From Bacillota bacterium (GTDB lineage Bacteria > Bacillota > Desulfotomaculia > Desulfotomaculales > VENG01), in the NCBI GenBank assembly GCA_009711705.1, contig VENG01000013.1:62001-126000 (forward strand): a stretch of DNA of 64,000 nt, written 5' to 3'. This document shows, piece after piece, positions 23,428 through 32,604 of the stretch (position 1 is the stretch's first letter; the number at the start of each line of letters is the position of its first letter). A program made the position numbers and the translations under genes. The notes beneath the pieces are model-generated. The model had not been told where the DNA came from. It made no database searches and was given only the letters and a program-made list of their open reading frames with translations.

Positions 23428-24630
23428 TTAAGCCACAGGTTCTCCATTTATCAACACGCGCTTAACTTTACTGCGTAGGTCAAAAGGATGTCCCTGCCAA
23501 ATGACAATGTCCGCATCTTTTCCGGGCTCCAAGCTGCCCAGAGATTCCTCCAACCCGATAACCCTGGCCGCCCCGATTGTAACAGCCTCCAATGCCTGCA
23601 TTTCGGTAAGCCCACCCCTACAGCAAAGGCCTGCAGATAAGGGTAAGTATTGAATGGGCACCACCGGGTGGTCAGTAATAATGGCCAAGGGCACCCCGGC
23701 CTTAGCTAGGGCGGCAGCGGTTTCCAAGTTCCTTTCTTTCAATTCCACCTTAGCCCTACTGGTGATTACCGGACCCACCACCGCCGGCACCCCGGCGCGG
23801 GCGATATGTTTCGCCACCAAGTGCCCCTCTGTACAGTGTTCCAGCACCAGCCGAATATTAAATTCTCTGGCAATACGAATGGCCGTCATAATATCATCAG
23901 CCCTGTGCGCATGCACCCTTAGCGGGACTTCTCTGCTTAAGACCCTGGCCACCGCTTCCATTTTCAGACTACGCTCCACCAGACCGCTATCTTCCTTCAA
24001 TGACCGTGTTTGCCGGCACAGAAAATTTTGTGCCTCCACCAGTGTTTCCCGTAGGAGAGCCGCAGTAGCCATACGAGTTGCCGGCATCTTCTTAGCTTCG
24101 CCGTAATTGCGCTTAGGATTTTCCCCCAGTGCAGCCTTGAGCCCCGCAGGAAACTTTATAATCATATCGTCGATTACCCGGCCGTGGGTTTTGATAGCAA
24201 CCATTTCACCGCCGATTACATTGGCGCTACCCGGTGCGGAAACAACCGTGGTAATGCCTCCGGCAACAGCATCATCGAATCCCTCATCCCCGGGGTTTAT
24301 GCCATCAATAGCGCGCAACTGTGGTGTTACAGGATCGGTGTTTTCATTTCCGTCATCACCTTCGATGCGGTAAATTTCTTCCATTATCCCCAGGTGACAG
24401 TGAGCATCAATAAATCCGGGTAATACTATTTTATCTGCTGCATCAACAACTTCGGCATCCGCGGGCACATCCACTTTAGGGCCTACGGCGACAATTTTAC
24501 CCTTGTCCACCAAAACTACAGCCTGAGGATGCACATCTCCTGTCATTGTCCATACTTGTCCACCGACAATTGCCAGCAATTGTATACTACTCCCTTTCAT
24601 CTTCCATAGTTTTACAGTATTTTCTTGCAT
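23428..24630 (-). CDS. Amidohydrolase of the imidazolonepropionase/dihydroorotase-like class
   Basis: A metal-dependent hydrolase of about 385-400 residues. Metal motif GFIDAHCHLG near residue 70, later His in VHAHRADDI and LEHCTEGH, and the catalytic Asp in IITDHPVVP. The C-terminal LGSLEPGKDADIVIW is standard for the superfamily. Substrate unknown; cyclic amides are typical. The frame opens at ATG 24630, but AAAGGGAG before TTG 24579 suggests a start at LLAIVGGQ. It follows a class I amidotransferase-like hydrolase on the same strand. Confidence 0.8.
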   Translation of the reverse strand: MQENTVKLWKMKGSSIQLLAIVGGQVWTMTGDVHPQAVVLVDKGKIVAVGPKVDVPADAEVVDAADKIVLPGFIDAHCHLGIMEEIYRIEGDDGNENTDPVTPQLRAIDGINPGDEGFDDAVAGGITTVVSAPGSANVIGGEMVAIKTHGRVIDDMIIKFPAGLKAALGENPKRNYGEAKKMPATRMATAALLRETLVEAQNFLCRQTRSLKEDSGLVERSLKMEAVARVLSREVPLRVHAHRADDIMTAIRIAREFNIRLVLEHCTEGHLVAKHIARAGVPAVVGPVITSRAKVELKERNLETAAALAKAGVPLAIITDHPVVPIQYLPLSAGLCCRGGLTEMQALEAVTIGAARVIGLEESLGSLEPGKDADIVIWQGHPFDLRSKVKRVLINGEPVA

Positions 24631-24673
24631 GAACTTACAGTTTTCAAATTCGCCCCAAACCTCTTCTTTCCTC

Positions 24674-25372
24674 CTAAAAAGAATGTCGGACGAGGCACGA
24701 AAAAAGTCTCAAAAAGCTCGAATTGTGCCGCCACATATTTTCCGGGTGAAACTGCACACCCACCACCCAGTAGGTGTTTTTTGTGCACTCTATAATTTCC
24801 TCGGCACCATCCGGAGCAGTAGCTGAAATAATAAACCCGGGCGCCAGATCTCCTATAACCTGGTGGTGATAACTATTTACCCTCTGCACACCTTCACCCA
24901 TAATATGTGCTGCCCGCGTTTCTTTCTTCACCGTAATACTGTGGGTGGGATACCAGCGGGGCGCCTGTTGATTGTGTTTCAATGGTTTTGCTATTTTTAA
25001 AGATATATCTTGGCTAACTGTCCCACCTGCCGCCACGTTTAATACCTGCATCCCCCGGCAGATACCTAAAACGGGCAACCTGCACTCCAAGGCCAGCTGC
25101 GTCACTTTTAGCTCGAACACATCACGTTCAGGGTCCACATTACCAGTTACCGGCAGGGGTTCCTCATTAAAAAACAGCGGGTCAATGTCTCCGCCACCGG
25201 ACAATAGCAAACCATCCAATGAGGAAACAAGCATTTCCGGATCAATACCACCAGGCGGAAGTATAACCGGTATCCCGCCGGCTTTTACAACTGCCTGCAC
25301 ATAGTCCCTACTTAAAAAAAAGCGGTTGGCACTGTCATCTGCCGAGCATGTTATACCAATAATAGGAAGCAT
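24674..25372 (-). CDS. Gamma-glutamyl-GABA hydrolase-like class I amidotransferase
   Basis: A PuuD-like peptidase C26 of about 232 residues. It has the nucleophile Cys in LGICRGMQVLNVAAGGT and the catalytic His/Glu in VGVQFHPENMW. Such enzymes cleave gamma-glutamyl amides. MLPIIGITCSA at 25372 is the natural start by comparison with the family; the open frame extends 22 codons further. It precedes the amidohydrolase gene. Confidence 0.85.
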   Translation of the reverse strand: MLPIIGITCSADDSANRFFLSRDYVQAVVKAGGIPVILPPGGIDPEMLVSSLDGLLLSGGGDIDPLFFNEEPLPVTGNVDPERDVFELKVTQLALECRLPVLGICRGMQVLNVAAGGTVSQDISLKIAKPLKHNQQAPRWYPTHSITVKKETRAAHIMGEGVQRVNSYHHQVIGDLAPGFIISATAPDGAEEIIECTKNTYWVVGVQFHPENMWRHNSSFLRLFSCLVRHSF

Positions 25373-25554
25373 CGCGTCATCCCCATTCTTTAAATTATAT
25401 TCTATAGTATGAGGGGACGCATAAATAAAGAAATACACCTCTTTATGAGATGTATTTCAGCTATGTTTGAAAGAATCTGAAGGAACTTAGTATGTATAAG
25501 ATTTCCTATGGGTGAACTTCCTAAGTATGTATGCAGTAAGTGCTTCATATGTAT

Positions 25555-25905
25555 TTATATATCTACCAGCCCCAAGCTTATTTCCACCGCCTGATCAACT
25601 TTTTCCATCATTTCTTCATTCAGTGAAGTTACTTTTTCCAACAGCCTGCTTTTATCAATGGTCCTTATCTGTTCCAGCAGTATCACTGAACTTCTTCCCA
25701 GACCGTCCGTAGTAGGCCCCATTTCCACATGTGTTGGTAGCTTGGCCTTGGCAATCTGGGAGGTAATGGCGGCTACAATAGTGGTGGGGCTGTACTGGTT
25801 ACCAATGTTGTTTTGTAAAATAAGAACAGGGCGAGTGCCTCCCTGTTCTGACCCCACCACCGGGCTTAGATCAGCATAATACACGTCTCCACGGCGAATC
25901 TGCAT
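25555..25905 (-). CDS. ndoA: MazF-family endoribonuclease EndoA (toxin)
   Basis: A 116-residue toxin: [20 protein letters not shown] at the N-terminus, RPVLILQNN and the conserved [10 protein letters not shown] motif are diagnostic of Firmicute EndoA/NdoA, an mRNA interferase that cuts at UACAU-type sites. Length is normal. It lies 2 bases after the antitoxin gene, as in Bacillus. Confidence 0.95.
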   Translation of the reverse strand: MQIRRGDVYYADLSPVVGSEQGGTRPVLILQNNIGNQYSPTTIVAAITSQIAKAKLPTHVEMGPTTDGLGRSSVILLEQIRTIDKSRLLEKVTSLNEEMMEKVDQAVEISLGLVDI

Positions 25906-25907
25906 TT

Positions 25908-26180
25908 TTACTTGACCCCCGCCAGCGGTTCATAAGCCGGCGCGACTTCAGACTCCAATCGATACTGCTCAACTGCTAGAGCCAAGTTGATCTTGGCCAT
26001 TTCCATATAACCTTCTTTCATTTGTTCCCTTAACAGGTGCCGCTTGCGTTCGTGAATATACAATTTCATAGCCTCCCGAATAAATTCACTCCGGTTGAGC
26101 CTTTCAGCAGCGGCAATACCATCTACCTCTTCCAGTAGATTACCAGGAAGGCTAATCATGATGCGCTTTACCTGGGACAC
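25908..26180 (-). CDS. CopG/RHH-family antitoxin of EndoA
   Basis: A 90-residue protein with an N-terminal ribbon-helix-helix domain ([20 protein letters not shown], then [13 protein letters not shown]) and a flexible C-terminal tail that would neutralise EndoA. GTG start at 26180. First gene of the toxin-antitoxin pair; the RHH domain probably represses its own promoter. Confidence 0.9.
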   Translation of the reverse strand: MSQVKRIMISLPGNLLEEVDGIAAAERLNRSEFIREAMKLYIHERKRHLLREQMKEGYMEMAKINLALAVEQYRLESEVAPAYEPLAGVK

Positions 26181-26269
26181 CTGTTAGACCCCCCCTATAC
26201 TTTTATTGTCGCCAAAAATATACTCTATTATATACACATTAACAGGAAATTTGTCAATACTTGCCTTAA

Positions 26270-26767
26270 TTATTCGTTCTTAGCCGCTATAGGACTGCGT
26301 GAAAGTGCTACCTTACCCGTACGGACCATTTCCACGATACCTTGCTCTTCCAGCACACAGGTAAAGGCGTTGATCTTCTGTCCGTCACCGATAATTTGGA
26401 TGACCATGGTTTCCCGGTTCACATCAACGATATTGGCTCGAAAGATTTCGACAATGTCTACAATATCTCGTCTTTTAGCTGGGTCAGCTTTTACCTTTAT
26501 CATAGCCAATTCTCGCTCAATAGACCCGGAACCTTCCTCCAATTTTTGTATTTTAATCACGTCCACAAGTTTGGACAGCTGGTTAATGACCTGGTCCAAT
26601 ACCTGTTCGTCACCCTTAATAACCAGGGTAATACGGGTAACGTCCGGTTCTTCAGTGTACCCGGCGGCAATACTCTCAATATTGAAGACACGTCTACTCA
26701 AAAGCCCCGAAATGCGCGCTAAAACCCCCGGTTTATTTGACACCAGTACAGCTACAGTATGGGTCAT
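26270..26767 (-). CDS. ilvN: Acetolactate synthase small (regulatory) subunit
   Basis: A 165-residue protein with an N-terminal ACT domain (HTVAVLVSNKPGVLARISGL) that binds valine, and the ALS_ss C-terminal domain (RDIVDIVEIFRANIVDVNRE). It controls the catalytic subunit IlvB by feedback. Normally found in ilvB-ilvN-ilvC order, but here it stands alone between glnA and the toxin-antitoxin pair, so its partner must be elsewhere. Confidence 0.93.
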   Translation of the reverse strand: MTHTVAVLVSNKPGVLARISGLLSRRVFNIESIAAGYTEEPDVTRITLVIKGDEQVLDQVINQLSKLVDVIKIQKLEEGSGSIERELAMIKVKADPAKRRDIVDIVEIFRANIVDVNRETMVIQIIGDGQKINAFTCVLEEQGIVEMVRTGKVALSRSPIAAKNE

Positions 26768-26925
26768 AATCTACACCCCGTTCCTCATTAAAATAGATAT
26801 TACTAATTCTATTTTTTATCGGCAGGTTTGTCAATTGGCTAAAAAGATATAAGAAATTTGGAAGGTATAATTGTAATTAAAAAATTCTTGGGTATTTCTT
26901 TGGGGTTTGGTAATATTTAATCAGT

Positions 26926-27008
26926 ATCCTGCAAATCCTGTAATCCTGTCTAATTTTTTAAGTTATTTCTTAAGGCCTTTTGGACAGGATTAACAGTATA
27001 CGCAAGAT
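26926..27008. repeat. Second locus of the CCTGTAATCCTGTC inverted repeat
   Basis: ATCCTGCAAATCCTGTAATCCTGTC at 26926-26950 faces its inverse complement, GACAGGATTAACAG plus decayed units, at 26983-27008, with 32 bases between. Same motif pair as at 18401-18620, in mirrored order. It lies just past the glnA stop codon and could fold into a terminator-like hairpin. Confidence 0.7.
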
Positions 27009-27019
27009 TTGGGGTATTT

Positions 27020-28351
27020 TTAAAATTTGCTCAGGTATTCTTCAAGCTCCCAAGGATGAACCTGGGTGCGGTAACGGTCCCACTCTATTTTTTTGGCTTC
27101 CATGAAACGCTGCAGTACATGCTTACCAAGAGTGTCTTTAATTACATCGTCGTTGGAAAGTTCCAACATAGCTTCGTTCAAGCTTTCAGGCAGGGTACCA
27201 ATACCCAATTCCTTGCGCTCACCGGCTGTTAGCTCATATATATTACGATCACAGGGCAGCGGGGGCTCAATTTTGTTTTTGATACCATCCATGCCGGCCC
27301 GCAAGCAGGCTGCCAGAGCCAGATACGGGTTACAGGAAGGATCCGGGCTTCTCAGCTCAACTCTAGTTGAAGGCCCGCGCTTTGCAGGCACGCGCACCAA
27401 AGGACTGCGGTTTCTGTAAGACCATGCCATATACACTGGAGCCTCGTAACCTGATACCAGGCGCTTATACGAATTAATATTAGGGTTGGCTACCGCCGTA
27501 ATGGCAGGCGCGTGGGCCATAAGGCCTCCAATATAGTGTTGGCAGTCCTTACTGAGCTTGTTATCACCCTCGGGATCATAAAAAGCATTGCTTCCATTTT
27601 TCATCAGTGACTGGTTTAGGTGCATCCCCGACCCGGCAATGCCGAAAATGGGTTTGGGCATAAAGGTAGCATGCAGCCCGTGCCGCTGGGCAATGGTGCG
27701 CACTACAAATTTAAAGGTAACTATTTTATCAGCAATGTCCAGCGCGTCCGAATACTTAAAGTCAATTTCATGCTGTCCCGGCGCCACTTCGTGATGCGAG
27801 GCTTCAATTTCAAAGCCCATCTGCTCCAACGTTATCACCATATCACGGCGGGCGTTTTCACCCAAATCCACCGGTGTTAAATCAAAGTAACCGGCCTGAT
27901 CATGGGTTATTGTGGTGGGTCTACCGTCCCCGTCCACGTGAAACAGGAAAAACTCCGCCTCGGGACCTACATTCATGCTGTAGCCCAATTCCGCGGCATC
28001 GTCAATAGCGCGCCGCAGCACATTGCGGGGGTCACCTATAAAGCGCTGTCCATCGGAATCGTAGATGTCGCAAATGAGCCTGGCTACTGCCCCCTCCCTG
28101 GGTTTCCAGGGGAAAACCACAAATGTAGAGGGGTCCGGGCGCAGGTACATATCCGATTCTTCGATACGCACAAAACCTTCGATGGAAGAGCCGTCAAACA
28201 TTAATTCACCATCAAGTGCCTTATCCAGCTGCTCCACTGTAATTGATACATTCTTTAATACGCCGAAAATGTCGGTAAACTGGAGCCTTATAAATTTTAC
28301 TCCCAGTTCCCGGGCCAAATTACGCACATCGTCGTGGGTAAGTTTGGACAA
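27020..28351 (-). CDS. glnA: Glutamine synthetase, type I
   Basis: A 443-residue GSI of the alpha (short, Firmicute) type that makes glutamine from glutamate and ammonia. Recognisable are the latch [10 protein letters not shown], the metal/ATP motifs [20 protein letters not shown] and GMHLNQSL, and the [13 protein letters not shown] segment. TTG start at 28351 behind GAAGGGTG. Upstream lies a leader hairpin with the GGGCAA motif shared with two other nitrogen genes of this region. A second GS gene lies 3.6 kb away. Confidence 0.95.
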   Translation of the reverse strand: MSKLTHDDVRNLARELGVKFIRLQFTDIFGVLKNVSITVEQLDKALDGELMFDGSSIEGFVRIEESDMYLRPDPSTFVVFPWKPREGAVARLICDIYDSDGQRFIGDPRNVLRRAIDDAAELGYSMNVGPEAEFFLFHVDGDGRPTTITHDQAGYFDLTPVDLGENARRDMVITLEQMGFEIEASHHEVAPGQHEIDFKYSDALDIADKIVTFKFVVRTIAQRHGLHATFMPKPIFGIAGSGMHLNQSLMKNGSNAFYDPEGDNKLSKDCQHYIGGLMAHAPAITAVANPNINSYKRLVSGYEAPVYMAWSYRNRSPLVRVPAKRGPSTRVELRSPDPSCNPYLALAACLRAGMDGIKNKIEPPLPCDRNIYELTAGERKELGIGTLPESLNEAMLELSNDDVIKDTLGKHVLQRFMEAKKIEWDRYRTQVHPWELEEYLSKF

Positions 28352-28386
28352 AGATTGTCACACCCTTCTCTAAGCTATAAAAACAT

Positions 28387-28450
28387 AAAAAGCCCACAGT
28401 ATATCAGGGTGATTTTATACTCACCCTGAAACATGCAGGCCCCATTGCCC
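28387..28450 (-). promoter_or_regulatory. Leader terminator of glnA with GGGCAA motif
   Basis: In transcription order: GGGCAATGGGGCC, an inner perfect stem CAGGGTGA/TCACCCTG, outer pairing to GTGGGC, then TTTTTATG. It lies 36-99 bases before the glnA start. The same plan (GGGCAA just before a two-part stem and T-run) occurs before the ANTAR gene at 29.2 kb and the second GS gene at 32.4 kb, pointing to ANTAR-mediated antitermination. Confidence 0.7.
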
Positions 28451-28571
28451 ATTATACGATATCTCGCACCGTTTATGTAGTTTATTAATGACTGTTGATA
28501 GTATATCACCTGTAGCTAAACATTACAATTTATTTTGACAAATCTTCAGCTAAATTGTCTAGGGCCTTGTT

Positions 28572-29159
28572 TCATATGTCTTGCATTAAATTATGGGCCA
28601 TTATTATAGCCTCGGCGATGGTCTGCATCCCTTTTCTCTCATTCATACTCTGTTTTTGCATCATGCCGAATGCATCCGCCTCTGACACACCCTTTGTTTC
28701 CATTAGTATACCTTTAGCCTTCTCTACAACTTTCCTGGTTTGCAGCTTTCTTTCCAGGTCTTGTATTTTTCCTTCCAGTCGCACCATTTCCCGATAATTT
28801 GCAGCCGCCAGCTCTACCGCTGTGAGCAAGGATGAGTCTTCCACGGGGCTTTGCAGAAAGGCAAAAACACCTGCATCTCTTGCCTTTTCCAGCACACTTT
28901 GCTGGAAGGACGACCCTACCAAAACCACGGGTGCCAGATTATCCTGCCGCATTATTTTAGCCACCTGCACACCATCCATACCAGGTAGAAATGCTTTAGT
29001 TATCAACAGGTCCGGTTGCCTGCTCCTGACCAGCTTCAGCGCGGTTATACCGTCACCAGCCTCACCCACAACCCAGTTATCGAATCGTGAGAGCTGAGCC
29101 TTAATATTCTTTCTCGAGGCACTGTCATTATCTGCCAGTACGACTCTCTGGTTCCCCAC
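28572..29159 (-). CDS. ANTAR response regulator with a defective receiver domain
   Basis: A 195-residue protein: REC-like domain (about 1-125), coiled-coil linker, and C-terminal ANTAR RNA-binding domain (VVEKAKGILMETKGVSEADA, then MQKQSMNERKGMQTIAEAII). ANTAR proteins prevent termination in target leaders. The receiver lacks the phospho-acceptor Asp: the usual LMDxxMPG reads ITKAFLPGMDG, and the usual Lys in TKP reads LQSPVE. It is therefore unlikely to be controlled by phosphorylation. It lies between glnA and the glutamate synthase gene and has its own GGGCAA leader terminator. Confidence 0.88.
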   Translation of the reverse strand: MGNQRVVLADNDSASRKNIKAQLSRFDNWVVGEAGDGITALKLVRSRQPDLLITKAFLPGMDGVQVAKIMRQDNLAPVVLVGSSFQQSVLEKARDAGVFAFLQSPVEDSSLLTAVELAAANYREMVRLEGKIQDLERKLQTRKVVEKAKGILMETKGVSEADAFGMMQKQSMNERKGMQTIAEAIIMAHNLMQDI

Positions 29160-29210
29160 GACAATTTGCCTCCTTTATAATGTGCTGCCTTTACGATAAA
29201 CAGCAGCTTA

Positions 29211-29260
29211 AGAAAAAGATGTCCCCTAACAGGTGAACCTGCTGAGGACATCTTTGCCCT
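29211..29260 (-). promoter_or_regulatory. Leader terminator of the ANTAR regulator gene
   Basis: In transcription order: GGGCAA, then AAAGATGTCC paired with GGACATCTTT around an inner AGCAGG/CCTGTT stem, then TTTTTC. It lies 52-101 bases before the gene start and 29 bases after the end of the upstream glutamate synthase gene. It may terminate that gene and also act as an ANTAR-regulated attenuator, which would make the regulator autoregulatory. Confidence 0.7.
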
Positions 29261-29288
29261 ACAAATTATATTCCCAAACTACCGGGGC

Positions 29289-30869
29289 TTAACTCAAAAT
29301 TTGTTCAACCTCGTCAGCATCTGCATCCATTATATACTGAATACCGGTAATCTCGGCAGCGTCTTTAGTTAGTGCAACCACATCATTCCTGTTGAGGTAA
29401 TCCAGTGCGAATTTACGGGATCCACACATGAATTGACGCAGTCCTTGAGCCAGACGCTCAAAGTAGGTGTGTACGCCGATAGCACCTGCCGGCAGGCGGT
29501 TAAACGCTTCGGCCCCAAGTTTTTCCTTGAGTTCGGTAGCACCGATAAAGATCTGATCCATAGTCTCACCGTACTTCTTGTATTCGGCGGGAATTTTACC
29601 GCTCTTTATTGCCTCTCCCACGGTCTTACCAACCATAGCAGCACTAAGGGCGGAACGGGCCATACCGATAGCTTTTGTATAAGGAGCACCGATGGCCAGA
29701 CCTTTGTACATGTGGTCTTCCAGGGTGAATCCGCCGGCAATGGCCACAGGAGGTACGTAAGCACCCTTTGCTGCCAACTTGTCGCAGTACTTCACGAGCA
29801 TTGCCTGCAGGTATACGGTGGGAACTCCCCACTCGTTCATCATCCGCCAAGGGCTCATACCGGTTCCACCACCGGCACCGTCAACGGTCAATAGATCCAG
29901 CTTGGCATCGGAAGCAAATTTTACGGCCCGGGCCAGGTCAGCAGGCCTGTAGGCACCCGTCTTTAAGAATACATATTTGGCTCCGGCATTACGCAGTGCT
30001 TCCACGCGAGCCATAAAGCTTTCCTGCTCTACCATGCCAATACGGGAATGACGTTCAAATTCTGTAAATGATCCGGCCTTGAAAGCTTCCTGCACCTTTG
30101 CATCATCTGGATCCGGCAACACAATATAGCCACGGCTCTTCAGTTGCTGTGCCCTTTCCAGTGTATCCAGCTTCACTTCGCCGCCGATATCCTTGGCGCC
30201 CTGACCCCATTTGATTTCCACGGCTTCAACGCCTAGTTTATCCAAAGCATATTCCTGTACACCCAGCTTGGTATCTTCTACGTTAGCCTGTACCGCAATA
30301 AACCCTTTACCGTTTGACCAATCCTGGAAATCCTTTACCCTGCGCTCCAGATTTGGGGAATGTACTACACGGCCGTCTTTAATTTCCACATTGGGATCCA
30401 TGGCACTGACGTTCTCACCAATTACTATGCCTGCACCGGAAATGGCAGTACCTGCAGCCAGGTGATCCCAGTTATTAGCAGCCACGTTGGTGGAACCCAT
30501 ACCGGCTACAACGATGGGCAGATCTAACTTAAGGTCACCCTTGGAACCAAAGGCGGTCTCAAGATTGACAGCCGGGAAAATAGCCTTGTCAGGATCAGCA
30601 TCGATCCCTTGGGCACCCACTGCTGTACCCATTATGTTAAAATGTGAATAATCAACAGGATAGTCTTTTTCCGAAGCGGAAGTAGTCTTACCAAAGGGCT
30701 GTGGATAAAGCACTTCTTTACCCCTGATGGCAGATTTTCCGATTTCACAGAGGCCCGGACACCCGTCCAAGCAGGTTACACACATACCGCTGAAAGGGCA
30801 TTTGCTGTCACCGGTACGCAGTTTGGTTCTGGTTGCTGCACTGGCATTAATTCCATTACTAAAACTCAT
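29289..30869 (-). CDS. FMN-dependent glutamate synthase-like protein (archaeal GltB type)
   Basis: A 526-residue protein made of the FMN-binding central domain of glutamate synthase, without the amidotransferase domain. The motifs VDGAGGGTGMSPWRMMNEWG and AIAGGFTLEDHMYKGLAIGA form the FMN site. The N-terminus carries a dense cysteine cluster (CPFSGMCVTCLDGCPGLC) that may hold an iron-sulfur centre. Stand-alone forms work with separate amidotransferase and ferredoxin subunits in archaea and some anaerobes. Its position between two glutamine synthetases and two ANTAR regulators supports a role in ammonia assimilation. Confidence 0.88.
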   Translation of the reverse strand: MSFSNGINASAATRTKLRTGDSKCPFSGMCVTCLDGCPGLCEIGKSAIRGKEVLYPQPFGKTTSASEKDYPVDYSHFNIMGTAVGAQGIDADPDKAIFPAVNLETAFGSKGDLKLDLPIVVAGMGSTNVAANNWDHLAAGTAISGAGIVIGENVSAMDPNVEIKDGRVVHSPNLERRVKDFQDWSNGKGFIAVQANVEDTKLGVQEYALDKLGVEAVEIKWGQGAKDIGGEVKLDTLERAQQLKSRGYIVLPDPDDAKVQEAFKAGSFTEFERHSRIGMVEQESFMARVEALRNAGAKYVFLKTGAYRPADLARAVKFASDAKLDLLTVDGAGGGTGMSPWRMMNEWGVPTVYLQAMLVKYCDKLAAKGAYVPPVAIAGGFTLEDHMYKGLAIGAPYTKAIGMARSALSAAMVGKTVGEAIKSGKIPAEYKKYGETMDQIFIGATELKEKLGAEAFNRLPAGAIGVHTYFERLAQGLRQFMCGSRKFALDYLNRNDVVALTKDAAEITGIQYIMDADADEVEQILS

Positions 30870-31082
30870 TTTCCATCCTCCTAAAATAATTAATCATATA
30901 GTTACTTAATAAAGCACATTAAGTAAAATTATCTCTTTAATCTTTTTATATCTCTTTCATCTTTCTATTTCTTTATGTTTTCTCTGTACATCTAACTTTC
31001 TAAACATATATTACATACTTAACTACCTTACCCATCTATCGACCTCCCCGTTGAAGTTAAATATATAAAAGGCTATTCACCT
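30870..31082. other. AT-rich intergenic stretch before the glutamate synthase gene
   Basis: A pyrimidine-rich plus strand with no gene. It should hold the promoter of the glutamate synthase gene. The GGGCAA leader found at the three neighbouring genes is not present here. Confidence 0.4.
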
Positions 31083-32411
31083 TTAATAACTTTTCAAATA
31101 CTCCTCAATCTCCCACTGGTGCACCTGCAGGTGAAACCGTTCCAGCTCGCTTTCCTTTGTTTTCATAAAGCGCTGCCGGATGTGTCCGCCCAGTGCCTCG
31201 CCTATGACGTCATCTGTATTTAGCGCTTTTAACGCTTCTTCCAGCCTGGGTGGCAGCCCCATTTCCCTTCTCAGCCTACGGATATCTACTGATTCGCTGG
31301 AATCTCCGGATACCGCAGCGGGACAGGACATTTTCTTTTCCACCCCGTCCAGGCCGGCCTTCATGGTTACCGCCAGGGCTAGGTAGGGGTTGGAGGCCGG
31401 GTCCGGGCTTCTTAGTACTACACTGGGGCCTTTGCCAGGCTGATTTTCAACCCGTAGCATGGTGCTCCTATTTTCCGCGGACCAGCTGGCCAGCACAGGT
31501 GCCAGGTCATTCAGGGCCAGCCGTTTATAGGAATTAATCAGCGGGTTGGTTACGGCCGTTATAGCCCTGGCATGGTATAAAATGCCGCCGGTATAGTTGT
31601 AAAGAATTTCACTGTGCCCTTTATGCGCCTGTTGGTCATGAAAGATATTTTCCGTCTCTTCCCAGAGGGAATAATGCAAGTGCATCCCCGAACCATTGTG
31701 ATCAGCAAGGGGCTTGGGCATAAATGTAGCATGCAGCCCGTGTCTCTGGGCAATAGTACGGACCACAAATTTAAAAGTTGCAATACTGTCCGCCATAGTT
31801 AGAGCATTATCTTCTTTCAGAAAAATCTCGTGCTGCCCTGGAGCTATTTCATGGTGGGACGAGGAAACATCAAAACCCATTTCCTGCAACGTAAGCACCA
31901 TGTCACGCCTGGCATTCTCCCCCATATCTACCGGGGTCATGTCACAGTACCCGGCCTGGTCATGCGTAACCACGGTGGGCTTACCCCTCTCATCAGTATG
32001 AAATAGGAAAAATTCTACCTCTGCCCCCACCTGCAGGTCCAATCCTGCATTAGAGTATTCATTAATTACATTACGCAGTGCTAAGCGAGAGCACCCTCCA
32101 AATGGAGACCCGTCCGGAGCGACCACGTCACATATAAGCCGGGCCACCGCCCCTTCCCGCGGGCGCCAGGGAAAAATAACAAAGGTGCTGGGGTCCGGGT
32201 AAAGGTAAACAGACGATTCCCTAAAGCCGGTGGATCCCTCTATAACCGAACTGTCAAAACTGATTTGGCCGTTCAGTGCTCTTTCCAGCTCCTCAATGGT
32301 AATGGCGATATTTTTTAAAGACCCCAGTATATTGGTAAATTGAAGGCGTATAAACTTTACGTCGTATTCACGTGCTTTTTCTATTACATCTTGCTTTGTA
32401 AAAGCTTTCAC
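31083..32411 (-). CDS. Second glutamine synthetase, type I
   Basis: A 442-residue GSI, paralogue of the 27020-28351 enzyme with the same motifs (ISFDSSVIEGSTGF latch, SSHHEIAPGQHEIFLKEDNA, GMHLHYSL). The latch and the NRSTMLRVENQPGKG segment differ from the first copy ([13 protein letters not shown]), so substrate or regulation may differ. Upstream is a GGGCAA-type leader terminator. It follows an ANTAR gene on the same strand, its probable regulator. Confidence 0.92.
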   Translation of the reverse strand: MKAFTKQDVIEKAREYDVKFIRLQFTNILGSLKNIAITIEELERALNGQISFDSSVIEGSTGFRESSVYLYPDPSTFVIFPWRPREGAVARLICDVVAPDGSPFGGCSRLALRNVINEYSNAGLDLQVGAEVEFFLFHTDERGKPTVVTHDQAGYCDMTPVDMGENARRDMVLTLQEMGFDVSSSHHEIAPGQHEIFLKEDNALTMADSIATFKFVVRTIAQRHGLHATFMPKPLADHNGSGMHLHYSLWEETENIFHDQQAHKGHSEILYNYTGGILYHARAITAVTNPLINSYKRLALNDLAPVLASWSAENRSTMLRVENQPGKGPSVVLRSPDPASNPYLALAVTMKAGLDGVEKKMSCPAAVSGDSSESVDIRRLRREMGLPPRLEEALKALNTDDVIGEALGGHIRQRFMKTKESELERFHLQVHQWEIEEYLKSY

Positions 32412-32439
32412 CTTGCCATTCCTCCAATAATTTCCAACA

Positions 32440-32506
32440 AAATAAAAGACGTCCTTCCAGGGTTAATGCGATCACATTAACTCGTGGAAAGGACGCCATT
32501 GCCCTT
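32440..32506 (-). promoter_or_regulatory. Leader terminator of the second glutamine synthetase gene
   Basis: In transcription order: GGGCAATGGCGTCC, an outer stem GCGTCCTTTCCA/TGGAAGGACGT, an inner perfect stem GTTAATG/CATTAAC, then TTTTATTTT. It sits 29-95 bases before the gene. Layout and the GGGCAATGG start match the glnA leader. Confidence 0.75.
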
Positions 32507-32604
32507 TTATTTGCATAATATTTAACTATAAGTATAGCACTTAAATTTAGAAAAGCAATACCTATTTTTTTATTATACAGCATACAATATATGGATGATA
32601 GTCA

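Noticed and set aside
27093..28373. Open plus-strand frames opposite glnA
   Set aside because: They lie wholly within a strongly conserved minus-strand gene, have no ribosome binding sites and reflect its codon bias.
29433..30465. Plus-strand frames opposite the glutamate synthase gene
   Set aside because: Antisense shadows of a real gene; composition is not protein-like.
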